A stretch of DNA of 64,000 nt, from NCBI RefSeq assembly GCF_028858725.1, contig NC_084760.1, forward strand, positions 82,094,367 through 82,158,366, read 5' to 3'. Source of the DNA: Colius striatus (Eukaryota > Chordata > Aves > Coliiformes > Coliidae). Below, in pieces: positions 51,228 to 63,991 of this stretch. Position 1 is the first letter of the stretch. The number at the start of each line of letters is the position of its first letter. The notes below the pieces were generated by a model that worked only from the letters and a program-made list of their open reading frames with translations, was not told where the DNA came from and ran no database searches. A program made the position numbers and the translations under genes.

Positions 51228-52750
51228 AAGCTGAATACAAGCTCTCAGTCACAAAAAGGACAACAAAAAGGAGAAATGAGCATACAGATTGCATAGAGAC
51301 CACCTCTCCTGGAGCTGCACCATTGCAGCATGTGCACTGCAGCACTCTTCCCAAGTACTCCGTGAAATAAGCTGTTTCTCAGGCTTGAGGCAAAGAATGT
51401 TTAGGCTTATTAATGTTAAAAGCCTAATGAGATGACTCTCTCTTTTTAAGAAGCTGTGACATTTCAAGAGGACTTGGGGAGGTTATTGTTAAAAGGGATC
51501 AGACAAACTCTGTTAACAGTCTGTGCTGCAGAACACTTGAGAACAGAGTATGCCTATTAGTATTCCAAGCATGCATGCTGCAGGGTGTGGACAACCTCTC
51601 TTGTCTTTGAGTACAGTAGACCTTGTACTCTTCCAAAGCTAATTGTGACTACCTGCAGAGAAAACAGGAGATATGGAAGCTTACTGAAGAAATGTGCTAA
51701 GTTCCCTGCTGCAGATGGCTGTGTTCTCAGCTGGTCCTGCAAAAGATGGCTGGATGCAAGATTAACAGTGAGAACTCAGAGTTTTATTTTGATGCATGAA
51801 AGAGAAAGAGAGGACTTTTTCACAGATCTATCAAGTAGCTCTTTGGTTGCTTTCAGGAAGCTACAAAAAATTAGCTTGCCAAACTTCACTAGATATTGCT
51901 GCAGGGAAAAATAAGGTGCAGCCTCCATTATAGTGCAATACATTTGGACTTAGCAACTGCACTTCCAAAGCTGCTGCTTTATTATCTTCCCTACATAACT
52001 GTGCTGGTCTAAGTTTGTGTCCTCTTATGCATGAGAAAAGTATTATCTTTATCATAGTACAAAAGAGGTGAACTCTTTGCACAGGGTTCACAGCCTTGCC
52101 TTCAGCCACTGTTAAAGGAACGCATTTATTCTCATGTGCTAATTGTGAGACCTTTTAGAAGGGCAACAAAGGTTCTCCAGCTCCAGGGGACTGAGGATGC
52201 TTCTGCACAAGGCAGGAACTCCTATTGCAGCTGCAGGTGGAGGAGGATGCAGTAAGGATTCCCCGAAGTAAGCACCATCTGACAGCTACCACCCACTAAT
52301 GGTCCCTTTGGCAAGGTTATATGCTTGCTTTGTGGCCTGGCCTGGCTTCTAGGGGGCTATAAGTACGGCATCACATAGCTGTGGGATAGCTGGTTTTGTA
52401 TACCTGTCTCTAGTTGAAGTGCAGAAAGCTCTAACAGGATCAGTCAGCTGGTAGCAGCACCTTTCACGCCTTGGAATTTGAAGAGGCACAGGAACTGCAA
52501 GGGCTCTAACGGAGGCCAGACACAATTGCAGCCTGGCTCTCTAAACCCATACCCACACACTGAGACAAGGCCAGATGGGGTCTGTTAGTGTCCGAAACGG
52601 ACGGATGTTTTGTCGTAAATTTACTGTAGTATGAGGTTAGGAAATTGTAGTAATTTTATCTAATGATTTATGATTCGTGTTGAAAAGGTTAAAGTGTTAA
52701 CGACAACAAAACCAACAATACACGAGTCATTTCCCAAAGGCAGATTAACA

Positions 52751-52855
52751 TTTTTTCCCTTTAGAGATAGGACACTGAGGTATGAAAAAGTTAGGCAACT
52801 TGCCTAGAGTCACAAGATGAGTCACTGACTGAAAAGGGATGAGTCCAAGCTAAAC
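52751..52855 (-). mobile_element. MIR-like (CORE-SINE) fossil
   Basis: On the plus strand this reads like the complement of a MIR element. In order: ccctttagagataggacact, gaggtatgaaaaagttaggc, aacttgcctagagtcacaag, then the tRNA-proximal part (gatgagtccaag). Compare the MIR complement motifs GATGAGGAAACTGAGGC, TTAAGTAACTTGCC, AAGGTCACACAGCTAGTAAG. The match is from memory. Divergence of this size fits an insertion far older than birds. Confidence 0.68.
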
Positions 52856-54990
52856 CTGATAGAAATCTAGAGCATACTGGTGGCAGCTATTTCATGAGTA
52901 TGAAGGTACTCCAGATGCGGGCGTCAAAATGTTATTCTAATCACCTGTTGCTTTCCACAGCTGTTAATTTTGACGTAAGCTGTAATGCAAAAGCATGGGA
53001 CTACCTCAACTGTTTTAAACCACACATTTCTGTTTGCTTTTTATTAAATAGCTCTATTTTGGAAGCTATTAACCTCTTATGAATATACCTGTTCCTCTTC
53101 CTTTTCCCTCCTTCCAGATAGGAAAGATGCCAGTGCAGAGGGTCAGTGATACCCATTTGGACTATTCTACTCACTAAGCCCAGTGAAATATCTGTCCCAC
53201 TTTAAGAACTTCTGTAATTATTCTGGCCCAGTGCCATTCTCCACAGAGAGCAAAGACTACCCCAAGATATCTGCATCTCTCCTCATCCCTTGGGAAACCA
53301 GAACGCCACAATTTCCACGCTATTGTGAGAAAAGGATGGACAGTACCTCACCAAGAGCTCATTAAGCTGCATCCATAACAATAACTGACTACAATAATGA
53401 AATTATGAAGCAGCCACAGTACATGACTTCAGAATATCAACCCTGATTCAAGTCCAGGTCAAAGTAAGCATGAAACAAAATAAAGATTTAAAAAATGATA
53501 GGACAGAAAAGTTACATCTTATAAAAATAATTTCTGTCTAAAAGAATTAATTAACACCTTTGAGAAAAGCACTGGGTTTACACTGAAAAGGAATCATAGC
53601 AATTCACATCTAGGTCATAGCAACCACTAGGTCTTTATTGCTTTTGTCTTTTCACACAGCAGCAAAAATGTAAACTGTCTAGAGCTATCTGCAGGGTGAT
53701 GGACAACAGACACCTCACTTCTCATCACAATAAACTCTTTTCTTTTTTTTTCTCTTCTCCCCACCAGGCTCCTCTGCAGCCTTAAATCAGGAGCCTCAAA
53801 TGAATAAAGCAAAATCCTGCCAGTTATTTTGAGGCCTGCAGCACATCATCAAAATTTACATACACACAAGCCATTAAGTGAGCATACGTGATTAACTTAA
53901 AGGATGATGCACTCCGTAAGGCAACTTCTTTTGTTCTTTCTTTTTCATACAATTTGACTACCTATTAATGTCACATATATTGCACCAGAACTGAAGTCTA
54001 ATTGGTAGGAAAAGGCCCACAGAAACAGCTATAAAAATCTTTACTGAGAAGTAGGGTGAGACAGACAGGTTTTATATGAGAATTGTCAATTGTACAGATT
54101 AGCTACATGAGAATTTGAAAGGTCCTCCTGCATACAGAATAGCAAATTATCAGCAAGGTTCCACTGGGCTCTGCTTTTTTTTCTTGTTGCAAACTGTAGC
54201 TGAGACATTTAAGCAGCGATTGTAGCACTCAAATCTAATTTCAGGTGCAAAACTGTGGGCCCAGTTGTGGAGGAAAATCTATATCTCAGAAGCAAAACTG
54301 CAAGGTCAGAACTATTTCTTTCAGCCCTGAAATGTTGGAATGCAAATGGCAGAATGTGCTTGGCAACTTCCATTCCTTACTGAGTGACCTACATGAAACT
54401 CTTTCATGAGTTTGGAGATAGCCTCTGGGTAAAGTTCCTTCTCACGGTTCCCTTTCCCCTTTATCTGCTCTGCTGTAGCATCTCTGCATGAGTGTTTCAA
54501 ACTGACATGCAGCCTACAAGTCCCTGGGAGGTTCAAACAGTCAAGCATAAAACGAGTGGAGGACTTGCTCTTTTAAATAATTTTCACCTAAACCTCAGCA
54601 GAAACTGGAAAGTTCACAGTCTAAATAACATTTAATGCATGGATTGCCCAGTTATATTACAGGGAAGCATGCAAGAAATGGAAAACAAAAATAATTCTCC
54701 CTACCAACTACCATTTGTTAATGAAGAACTACCCATCATCTTCTTTTAAAAGGATGTTTTAATGATGACAGAAGTTTTCTGTCTGTTATGGAGAAACAGA
54801 GGTGAGCTGAAAAATGGCACTACTCTAGTGCTTCCTTTGTTACACTGGATAGAGGAAGTAGTGTTTCAAAAACTGCGATAGATAGGCACACATTCTGCTG
54901 GAATAAGGTGATTTTCAACTAGTGATTTCTACTTATGTCATCTCATTCACCATTGAAGGAAAAAGGAATGCCAGGTGGGCCAGGACTCAC

Positions 54991-55125
54991 CAGCTTGTAA
55001 CCATATTTGTTCAAGAGCTGTCCACAGCTGCATTGGTCCTTGCTTCATCGCACTGCTCTGCATAGTGATTTCGGACATGGCCTGTTCCAGTCTTGATGCA
55101 GCAAGGGAAGAAGCTCGCTGTGATC
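54991..55125 (-). CDS. TTC7A: TTC7A exon: serine-rich helix before the C-terminal TPRs
   Basis: This 135-nt exon carries two bases finishing a Gly codon, 44 codons, and one base (G) that joins CT of the next exon to make Ala. The acceptor is ttggtccacag before GATCACAG; the donor is GCTG|gtgagt. The product has [18 protein letters not shown], a Ser/Thr/Met-rich turn, then [18 protein letters not shown], which runs into AELF of the next exon. The motif S-R-LE-AMSE followed by KQGP-QLW--LEQIWL is characteristic of TTC7 proteins. It joins the disordered linker to the C-terminal TPR solenoid. The phases of both neighbours fit exactly, so this is a functional splice unit rather than a pseudogene. 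No frameshift or stop is seen. Confidence 0.94.
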
Positions 55126-58100
55126 CTGTGGACCAAACAAATAAGAGCACTAATTAATGCATTTTATACTTCTTTGACTCGTTAAGGCAGTAGGTCTGAT
55201 TCTCCACTCACTGTATCAGTTTTATGTAATAAGAACTCCACTAAATTCTGGCGTGACCAACTGGAGAGCCATGTTTCATAAAAGGTTAATTTACTGAAAA
55301 AAACCCTACTAAATTACCCAAGGGCTGCAGCTCAAACACGCGAATTAAGAGACAGACAGTAATTTTATAAAGGTCTGCTTAGCATTCATCAAGGAAGCAA
55401 CTGTATTTTGCTCATTTGCAAAGCAGAACTCTACCATCAAACATTTCCCATGAATACTTACTAGTGACCCATTTTATAGGCACGCTGTCACCATACAATC
55501 ACACAATATGGCCCACTAATGTAACATCTTAGTAGAGCATTACAGAGTAGCTTGGCACCGTTCACATGGCACATACATTTCAAGTGACATCAATATTGAT
55601 TGTTCTACTGCTTTAGAGGCAGTGTGGTTTTTCATTTAACCTTGGAGAGCAGAGAGCTCAGTGCTTTGACTATATTAACCTTTAGTGTGCACTGTAACGT
55701 TTATGCAAGAATGAACTATTTGACGCCTACATCTCTGGGACAAAACATGCCATCAAAAGCTACTCCGAGGAAGAACACATGAACAGAAGCCATATTCTCC
55801 AGTACAGCAAGTCGGATTGTACTGGTGAGCTGACCTCTCAGAGAGGTACCGAGAGAATAGTACCAAAATAAGAAACTACAAAATGAGATCTCATGAGCTG
55901 GCTTTGTAAAGCTTTGAGAAATAAGTATTTTAATATACATAGGTTTAATGTGACTTTAAGGTTGATGAGCTCTTTCTCTGGAGAGCTGCTGTGAGTGAAG
56001 CACTTGCACTTTATTAGCACTACTCTTCAATCTATCCTTACATGCTGACCTTGTAGACCACAAGATCCCAGAGCAAAAGTCCCACTTCCTCCCACTGCAG
56101 CCACCCTGAGGGAGCAGCAGAGCAAAGAAACAGCTACTTGGAGAAGCTGGGATTGCTCTGGGCAAGGGAAGGGACAGAAGGACAAAAACCTGTCATGGGG
56201 CATATGCATGAAGTGGTCTCTCTGAGAGGTACAGCATGCTTTTCCAGCTGGAGCGTGCTGAAGGAGAGGGCTGCCAAACCACACCTCCTCACCAGCAGAC
56301 CATCACCTGGAGCCAGGGCACCAGCAGGCATGAGCAGCATAATCAACTGGCCCTGGTCCCCTGGCCAGCACTCCTCTGAACACTGAGCAGAGACCCAGCC
56401 TTCTGCCAGGCACGAAGGGAGGCACATTTCCACCCTATGCTCCTTTGCAAAGACATCTGGGTGGTGTGGGGCAGGATGGCTTTTACCTAATCCCGGGCAG
56501 TTAAGGCGAGGTGAGGGAGAGGCCATAAGTACAACTCAAAGCCTGGAACTGGTATAGGAAATCTCACTGCTAACTGATGCCATTCATTTAAAGCAAAAGA
56601 ACTTGCAAACAGCCCTGCAGTGCAAGCACCTCCCACGGCTCCCTCAGAACATGCAAATGTGCTCTTCCTAGATGCATTTCTTACATTCCTACATATTTTC
56701 AAAGACATTCCTGATCTAATGTTCCAAGAAATGACAGTGCAGTAATGTAGCAATTATGGCTTTAATGGTACTCTGCTTTGCACAGAGAATTTATTATATT
56801 TAACAGTTTATTTAACAGATCTATCTTCAGCCTGTTTCACAGCACAGGATTCCTCCCCCTGTCCTGCCCACTCATCCCTCCTCTGCCCCAATCCTTCCAT
56901 CCACCTGGGAGAAATTTCACTGAATCTCCCAGAAATTCCAGTTGGACAAGGGTTGTTTACCACAGGGAAAGCTACCAGGCACTCAAACCCCCAGGCATCC
57001 AAACACCGAGAGCTTCTTTGCTATGCAGGGGCAACAAGAACACGGCCACATGAACAGCTAGTGCTGTTATTAGAAAGACTTCTAGATAGGCAAACCTGGG
57101 AAAAATTATGTGGGCTTTGGGGATTTTGCAGTCAGCCTAACCAGACTCTTATATTAGCACTCCTAATCGTGTTAGCATGCTCTGCAAGCAACTTGCAGAA
57201 TTACATTTCTCTGTCAAGACTGCCCTCTTTCAGGGAGGTTTCTAGAGCTGTGTTTCTTGCAAGCACCCATATGCAATGCTGCTCTGATTGCATTAGAGGG
57301 GCAGAAAGGCTGGTGTTTTATTTACATCCTCATAGAGCTCAGGGAAATCCTCTTCTCTTTACAAATCAATGCAAGGAGACTATGACGCTGTAAGGCACCT
57401 TTGTGCATTTTGGAGAGGTTCACACACTGCAGTAAGACTCAACAGCCTTACTTAGGATCTACTAAAGCATCATTCCCTTGCGAAGCAGGCTGTACACAAT
57501 ATCACCATGAGCTAGTTGCAACTCAAAGGAGCACAAGTTAGCCGTTCCTCTTCTCCTTCTCTTCATTAACTGGGTAGTTACCATGAGGGCAAAATCTGTG
57601 ATTTGAGACTAATCTTATCCAGTGCTGTGGGCCTCAACCTGCACAGCTATAAAAAGGTAACCAAGTTACTTAGCAATTTACAGTGGGGCTCTTTGTATTT
57701 AACAGCCTTTGGCACTCCAGTCCTTTGATATCTATTTTCTTTTTCATTTCAGCTTACACAAGCAAAACACACTAGGCAGAGAACACGCAATCTTCCAACC
57801 TCTGGCCAGTCTCAGACACAGATAGGCTCCTTTTTCTAGACACACAGAGGCCAGATGAAAAGGCTCTCTCCCTTCCAGCCTATATCTCCATGTTTGATCC
57901 TGCTGTTCTTAACCATCTCCTCTGGACCATTCACAGGAACATTCCTTAAAGCTTATCTGCCCAAACAAACTTTGTAAGAGAAGGTCTTTCCCAGCTGGGC
58001 CCTTCTGGACTGAAAGGGACTCAGCCGTAGCTCTGAAGCTCAAGGAAGCAATATGGTGACCCTGGGGGTGGGCTGAAGGCTACTGGAGCCAGAAGAGAGG

Positions 58101-61100
58101 GTACCTCCATCATGGGCAGTCTCCTGAGAGAGGAGGTAGGCTTGTACAGCACTGGTATCACTCTGAACTCAGGGTGGTTGGAGGAGCCAGAAAAAAATTT
58201 GAGCGACACTAAAAAAATGTCTCTGAATATCTCATCATAAAATCTCTCTTCCTAAAGAAATGTAGATTTTTATGTGCTAAAAAAACCCCATGAAACCTGT
58301 CTCACAGAACTTTAATGTCATGCCTCAAAATACATGCAAATATTGGCATAAGAAGATATCACATCAATTCGTTATTGTAGTGTAGGCTCTTTCTCTTTTT
58401 TAACAGCTCCACTAGACAGAATACACACTCCACATTTTACAATAAAGCTCTCCACACATTTTGGAAAGAAATCAAAAGGAACAAAATTGATTTTTTGGCA
58501 TGATGAGCCCTGCATATAAGCCATGCAAAATATATCTAAATAATTTTAAAGCACCGTTCCAGGGTTGCTATAAGACAAAAAAGGAGCAAGTTTAATATTT
58601 TGCATCTATGAAAAAAAAATGCTATCAAAATAGAAACGTACCCAGTAGATTTACTAGGCTTATAAGAAACACAGAATTCCCTAGCCTAAATCACTTCAGG
58701 CAAGAGCATTATAAGATAAGACTAAATCAAAAAAAGAATTGAAACTGCAAGGCAGCTGACTGATACCGGTGAATTTAGTTAGGAACGCTGCTTCAGTTAG
58801 GAGAAGATGAAGAAAATGAAGAGGAATTAATCTTTCTGGCAGGAAAGCTAAAATTCTGGCACAGGAAATAATCTCATTGTGGTCTGCAGGAGAAGGCGGT
58901 GTCAAAGCTGGCCGCAGTAATCCCCCCTGTCGGTGACAAGCCCCGAGATCACAGAGCTCCTGTGCGCTGCAGTGATACTGCCACACGCTCCCGGGGGTGG
59001 GTTCTGGGATGGAAAACAGAGCCCGCTCCAGAGCGAGGCAAAAAAATCAGACGCCTCCCTCCTTTAAAGCAGCCAGCCATAGCCGTAGCAGCTCTGGGGA
59101 GGCACGGGGGGGTGAAAGGAGTAAAGCTGTACTCTCCAGTCTATCCTTCTACTGTCTTCAAAAAGGCTCCCAACCGGGATGACAAACCCGGCTGCTTCCT
59201 TTCTGCAGATGGAGAACAGCAGCACCTAGAGCCTGCAGAGCTGTGAGCCACAGACCCTTACTGAAATCAGGCAGGGCCAGTCCTGCGTCAATGTGGATGG
59301 TGTGATTCCAGTGTGAGCCCCATCCTTACGTCCATTGGGAGTGCAACTGTATTAGCATGGAAACCCGGATTCTTGAAGCAGAGGAATACATTTCTTGGCT
59401 AAAACCAAACTGCATTCAGTGCAAATCCCTTCATGTGCGTGAAAAGCTGGTTAAAAATCTTGTACTTTACATTGATTTGCTCATTTTGTCAGGGAGCACC
59501 ATGGCATACAGCACTTTCTGCTGAACTACAGCTGCTTGGTTGAATGCTGTCTACTAGAACTGGGCTAAGAGCAGACCGGAACAGGTACGCAATCCATTTT
59601 TGAGGAGGGCACTTACATTGACACCAAATGTGCCTGAGACTGGCTCTAGCTCTGGAGGAAGTGCTGCAGGTCTGCAGCAGAGGAGTGAGCTGGAGGCAGG
59701 AGGCAGGTCAAAGGACTAGTCTCTGCTGGTGACAATTTGGGCTCAAAAAATTTCACAGCATGCTGTGAACTGGGTGTAACACAAACCTGTCCACACTCCT
59801 TTCTCCAGGAAATTAGAAAGCAAGGCAGGAGATCTCTAGAGGAGAATGGAGTCAACACCCAGAATGACTTTTATATACCCTTAAGCATCAACTTGAGCTG
59901 AAGGGACAGGGATCAGTCCAGGCTCAGCCCCACAGTCTACACACCACTGTTTCAACTGCAGAGTGAGAATGGGATAGATTTGCCACCAAAGTACTATGGC
60001 AAAAAGTATTTTTAGGCTTTTATCCCTTTCTTAGTAATGGCTGGTGGCTAATGGAGTCTGCAAACTACCTACAGGATTTTCTAAACCCTTTTCATACATT
60101 CACTGAAACTGAAAGTCCATTCTATGGCCCTGCACCAGGAACAATAGGATATATTTCACAAATCTTTACAATTATCTTCAAGTGATGACTATCTCAAATT
60201 GTTTTGTAACATGTCAAATCCACTCCGTTTTCCAGATAATTTTTAATATGCCAAACAGCACGTACTCATTTAGTTCATCATCTATCTGTCCTGAATTTGG
60301 TCTGCGCTCTTTAATTAAGCCGAAGACTACAGAACACTGCCATGTGAAAAATGAGAAAAAGGACCCATACAAAATACAGAGACTCATGTCAGCAAAGGGT
60401 AATGAAAGAGAAATGGAATAAACAGATGAAAAGTTACATAAATATGTATGTATAGACTCAGTAAGATTACAATGTCAGAAATATAGACCCTAAGGGCTTA
60501 ACATCACAAACAAAAGAGCAAAAACACTGTTTCTTTGTCTGAATGTTTGTATGCTCAAGATCTAACATTAATGCTTTTTAACCATTGTTGAGTGTAAATG
60601 GGGGTTAAATATCTATAATTTAATACAAGTCATGTACTTAACACATAAGAACTTGTCCTCTACCTCAGCCATATATGCTGAGCGTGTGTCTTCAGTTTTA
60701 CCAATCCCAAGTGTTCATGATCAAGACTCAGTTAAACCCTTATTCCCTAGACCCAAAAGCATGAGACTTGTTTTTAGTTTTCTTAAGATTAAGCTTTTCT
60801 ATTCTTCCTGTCCCATTTCTGAGTCTCTGAGGTTCATTTTTTTCAAGCGTTTCTTCAACATCCACGAGGGTAGAAAGTTGCTTCCATAAAAAACCCTTCA
60901 AGTTAACAGGCAAGGTTCTCACATAATCATCTGATTTTGATAGGGTTTTAAAGGAAGCACCAAATATCACGAGACTAATGATAAAATCACAAGTCAGCAG
61001 CACTCTCTGAAACCTTCCTTTCCCCTTCCTGCCAAGATTAGCTTTGATGTCTCAGTTATTTCCATCTATCTGTTACTGTGAATGTGTATTTGCCATATAA

Positions 61101-61577
61101 TAAAGCATCACAAGGTTTACATACAAATCCCAAAGCAAATCACCTTCTAATAGGGTGATTAGTGACGCTCTCATTCAGCTTCCTAAAACCACAATAATAG
61201 CTGGCTTAATCAGGACATCTAAAAAGGACTTAAGTGGGGGAATGGGGAAGAAGGAAGGGAAAAAAAAAGGACTGAATTATATGGTTCTTGAAGAAAGTAC
61301 AGTGAACCCAATGCCTTGCACGCTTGTGTCAGAGAGCTTTGTAAAAGAAAGAGGAAAGTCATCTCTCTGTTTTATCCATGGAGAAACCAAGGTGCAGACA
61401 AAACATACTGACAGATTCTGCAGCAAGAGACGGCCCTGGAGACAGATCTAGGCCTCCAGAGGACCAGTCGAGCAACACACACATGAAGCCCCACCATCCT
61501 TGCTGATTAAAAAAAACCATTCCTCTCTCACAAAAGCATGCATTTAGGCTGGGAGAGTACAAATCTCGTTTCCTCAC
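55126..61577 (-). other. TTC7A: TTC7A intron, 6.5 kb
   Basis: This intron lies between donor TCTG|gtgagg (61577) and acceptor ttggtccacag (55126), phase 1. A moderately CpG-richer patch occurs at about 58895-59125. No CR1 copy or gene is recognised. Confidence 0.85.
58895..59125. other. CpG-richer intronic patch
   Basis: The local GC and CpG content stand out from the flanking AT-rich intron (for example ggtgacaagccccgagatc and cacgctcccggggg). It is too short and modest to call a CpG island by eye. It could be an internal promoter or enhancer; there is no direct evidence for either. Confidence 0.35.
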
Positions 61578-61675
61578 CAGAATCATTATCATGAGCATCC
61601 GGGAGTGTGAGATGTAGTCCGTTATGCTTTTTGATCACTGGTGTTTCGGTTGCACTACTTCCTTTGTCAGAGTCA
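61578..61675 (-). CDS. TTC7A: TTC7A exon: Ser/Asp-rich linker
   Basis: This 98-nt exon consists of the third base of a codon (T), 32 codons, and a G completed by GA of the next exon. The acceptor is tttctttacag before TGACTCTGAC; the donor is TCTG|gtgagg. The product begins DSDKGSSATETPVIKKHNG and continues HLTLPDAHDNDS. The HLTLPDAHD block is the TTC7A hallmark before SG-RASS. The N-terminal half is Ser/Thr/Asp-rich, probably disordered, and the least conserved part of this region; its DS--GSS pattern recalls TTC7B more than human TTC7A. The preceding codon must end in T, so the upstream exon must end two bases into a codon (see 63992-64000). Confidence 0.9.
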
Positions 61676-63991
61676 CTGTAAAGAAACAAAACTGTGTTAC
61701 CTGGCAGAGACAACACTCTTCTCGAAGCAGGCAATAGTCTCATCTAGTTGCCTCTGGAACTGAAAACTCAAGCTTTCCAGTCGCAGACAATCAACTTCTT
61801 GAACATATTGTTTTAATGCCCCCACTCTGCTGATGGTCAGGAAGCTCAGACATACTGTCCAGCAAGGGCTCAAGGACACATACTGCTATCAGTTTATTTG
61901 GCTCCTGGCAGTCTTTGCCAAACCAAGGAGATGAGAAACACATTGGCAGTAGGAAGGCAGACCAAAGGAGGCCAATCAGTAGCCCCATGCCCATGAAGAA
62001 CCACCTTGGGGTTGTCCACAGAAGGATTTGTTTGCTGGTCTGTTGAGATGATCCTTTATCTATTACCACTTTACTCAGGTGCTAATTTTTTCATTTCAAA
62101 GGGATTCTTTTCCCCTCTTCCATGTTTATTCTGTTCAAACAGAGGAGGAAGATAAAAGCTACCACAGAGCACTGCTTTATAAAAGGACTCTCTGGTCTGC
62201 TCTTCTTCTAGACTTCTGCTCTCACAGGGTTTCCCTTTCCAAAGGGAAACTCCAAAAAAATCACCATCATCACGTGTCTAATGAAAAAGCACTTAACTCA
62301 GATGTCCTGAGCCTTCCTGTCATCACATAATCTGCCATCCCCATAGGATCAGATGGTGATGATATACCCCCTCATCATCCATAAAGGGACAAAATATCAA
62401 AAGGAAAAGTGACTACCCTGGCTACCTTTTCTGGCACGCTTCCAAACCTGCCGCTCAGCCTTTGGACAATATTCCTCCTAGGAAACAAGCTATCACAGTC
62501 ATGATTGCTATGGATGTCTGTCTTCCAGTCTGATCAGTCCTTTGGTAGGGATTGCATAGGACTCCCTTGAATTCACATTAATCTAGCAGAAGAATTAGCT
62601 TGAGACTGCTATTTGGTTTCAAACGTGGTTATTCTGTTATCACAGAAAACAACAGCAAAAGATAAATGAAGTCTTGTCCTTCCCAGCTAACAAACTAGGA
62701 CGGAAAGCCACTTACTGTCATTCCTCATAGCAGTACTCATATTTATATAACAGCTAATTAACCTTTTATTTGCACTTTGGGATCAAACATTAGTTTCTGT
62801 TAACAGATCCTGAATTCTTGGACATTTGACTGTTTGCACAGATCTCTGGCCTTGACTGGGCTTCCCCTTCTTCCACACTAGTTTCCACACTTGTACCCCA
62901 TGTGAGACTCTCACATGGTGACAGACACAAGGGAAAATTAAATTATCTGTCCTGTGCTTCAGCCTTGCCTAGCCAGGATTAACCCAAGCATCAGTGTCCT
63001 AGCTGGTGGCTGCTGGAGGGACCATGGAAGCATTTCTGCCTTGCCAGTGAGTTGTGTACACGGGAAGATGGCAGCTCTCTGAAAATGTTACTTTCAGGAG
63101 GTGAGCGCTGCTTTGGTGTAGCAGCCTTCACCCCAACAGCACTGTTCAGGCACATGGCTGAACCCTGGCTTACATGCCATACTCTTACACAAAGGACAGG
63201 TGAAGAGATTGGCAGATGGTGTAAATTTGGCCACAGTGAAAATTGACCACAGGAGAGCAGCGTGCAGAGAAGGCTCGATGAAATGGCCTCAGTTAACAAA
63301 ATGCACCTCAGTACGGTCAACAGCACGGCCTTTAACTAGGAAAACAAACTGAAATCCCAGTCTGGAAACTAAGTGGACTGCATTGTGCAAAACAGCCACT
63401 CCCAACAGTGTTGTTGTCCTGGAGAAAGGCTGAAAATGATCTACTCCTTCAAAGCTGCAGTACAAGGCCAACAGCCAAGAAAGCTTTTCCATGCATCACA
63501 GAAGAGAGCAGCCAGATGATTTGCTCTCCGCATACGGCACTGGAAAGGCTGACAGTGGGACACATTGCCACTCCACTGCTCATGTTTTAATTTAAAAGAT
63601 AGTTGAGACAGTAGATAAAATGGTGACAAAAAATGCTGAAGGAAACAATTTTTGTGAGAGATTGGGAGAGAATTCAGAAGAGCTGCTTTACCAGAGAGAA
63701 GACAAGAGGGGCGTGAGCATGGCATATGAGTAGCTGTCTGGGGAGAAAATACTGGTCTCTGAAAGATTCTTTAGTCTGTCGGAGTCATAGTAAGATGCAA
63801 AGCCAATAAACTTATGCCAGACAAATGCAATCAAATGTAACTACATTGAAATTTAATTGTGTAAGCGACTAGCTGCTGATTGGACCATTAAAGAGTACTG
63901 GGTGCAACAGCTCTCAACTTTATGTTATTTACGTAAATACAGGCATCTCTCTTCTGAGAGGCCCTAAGAAATGTCTGTGTCCAAGTCTCAC
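61676..63991 (-). other. TTC7A: TTC7A intron upstream of the linker exon
   Basis: This is intronic sequence upstream of the acceptor at 61676. It ends at 63991 if the clipped donor at the window edge is real; otherwise it runs past 64000. No other TTC7A exon was found here: the expected LATC--ML-LW block is absent from the minus-strand frames. No repeat was identified. Confidence 0.7.

Larger units (their letters stand above)
43773..54990 (-). other. TTC7A: TTC7A intron, 11.2 kb
   Basis: This intron lies between donor GCTG|gtgagt (54990) and acceptor ttttttag (43773), phase 1. It contains a CR1 scrap at 44588-44626, a GC-rich patch at 50030-50130, a (TCTCC)4 run at 51208-51227 and a MIR-like fossil at 52751-52855. 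The rest is AT-leaning sequence in which I see no gene. Confidence 0.85.

Noticed and set aside
61355-61395. Short MIR/L2-like text (ttttatccatggagaaacc)
   Set aside because: Only about 30 bp resemble the ccattttacag-ggaaac block and nothing adjoining fits; too weak to call.
61697-61879. Minus-strand frame upstream of the linker exon, considered as another TTC7A exon
   Set aside because: Its text does not match the TTC7 helix expected before the linker, and no acceptor/donor pair of the needed phase was found.
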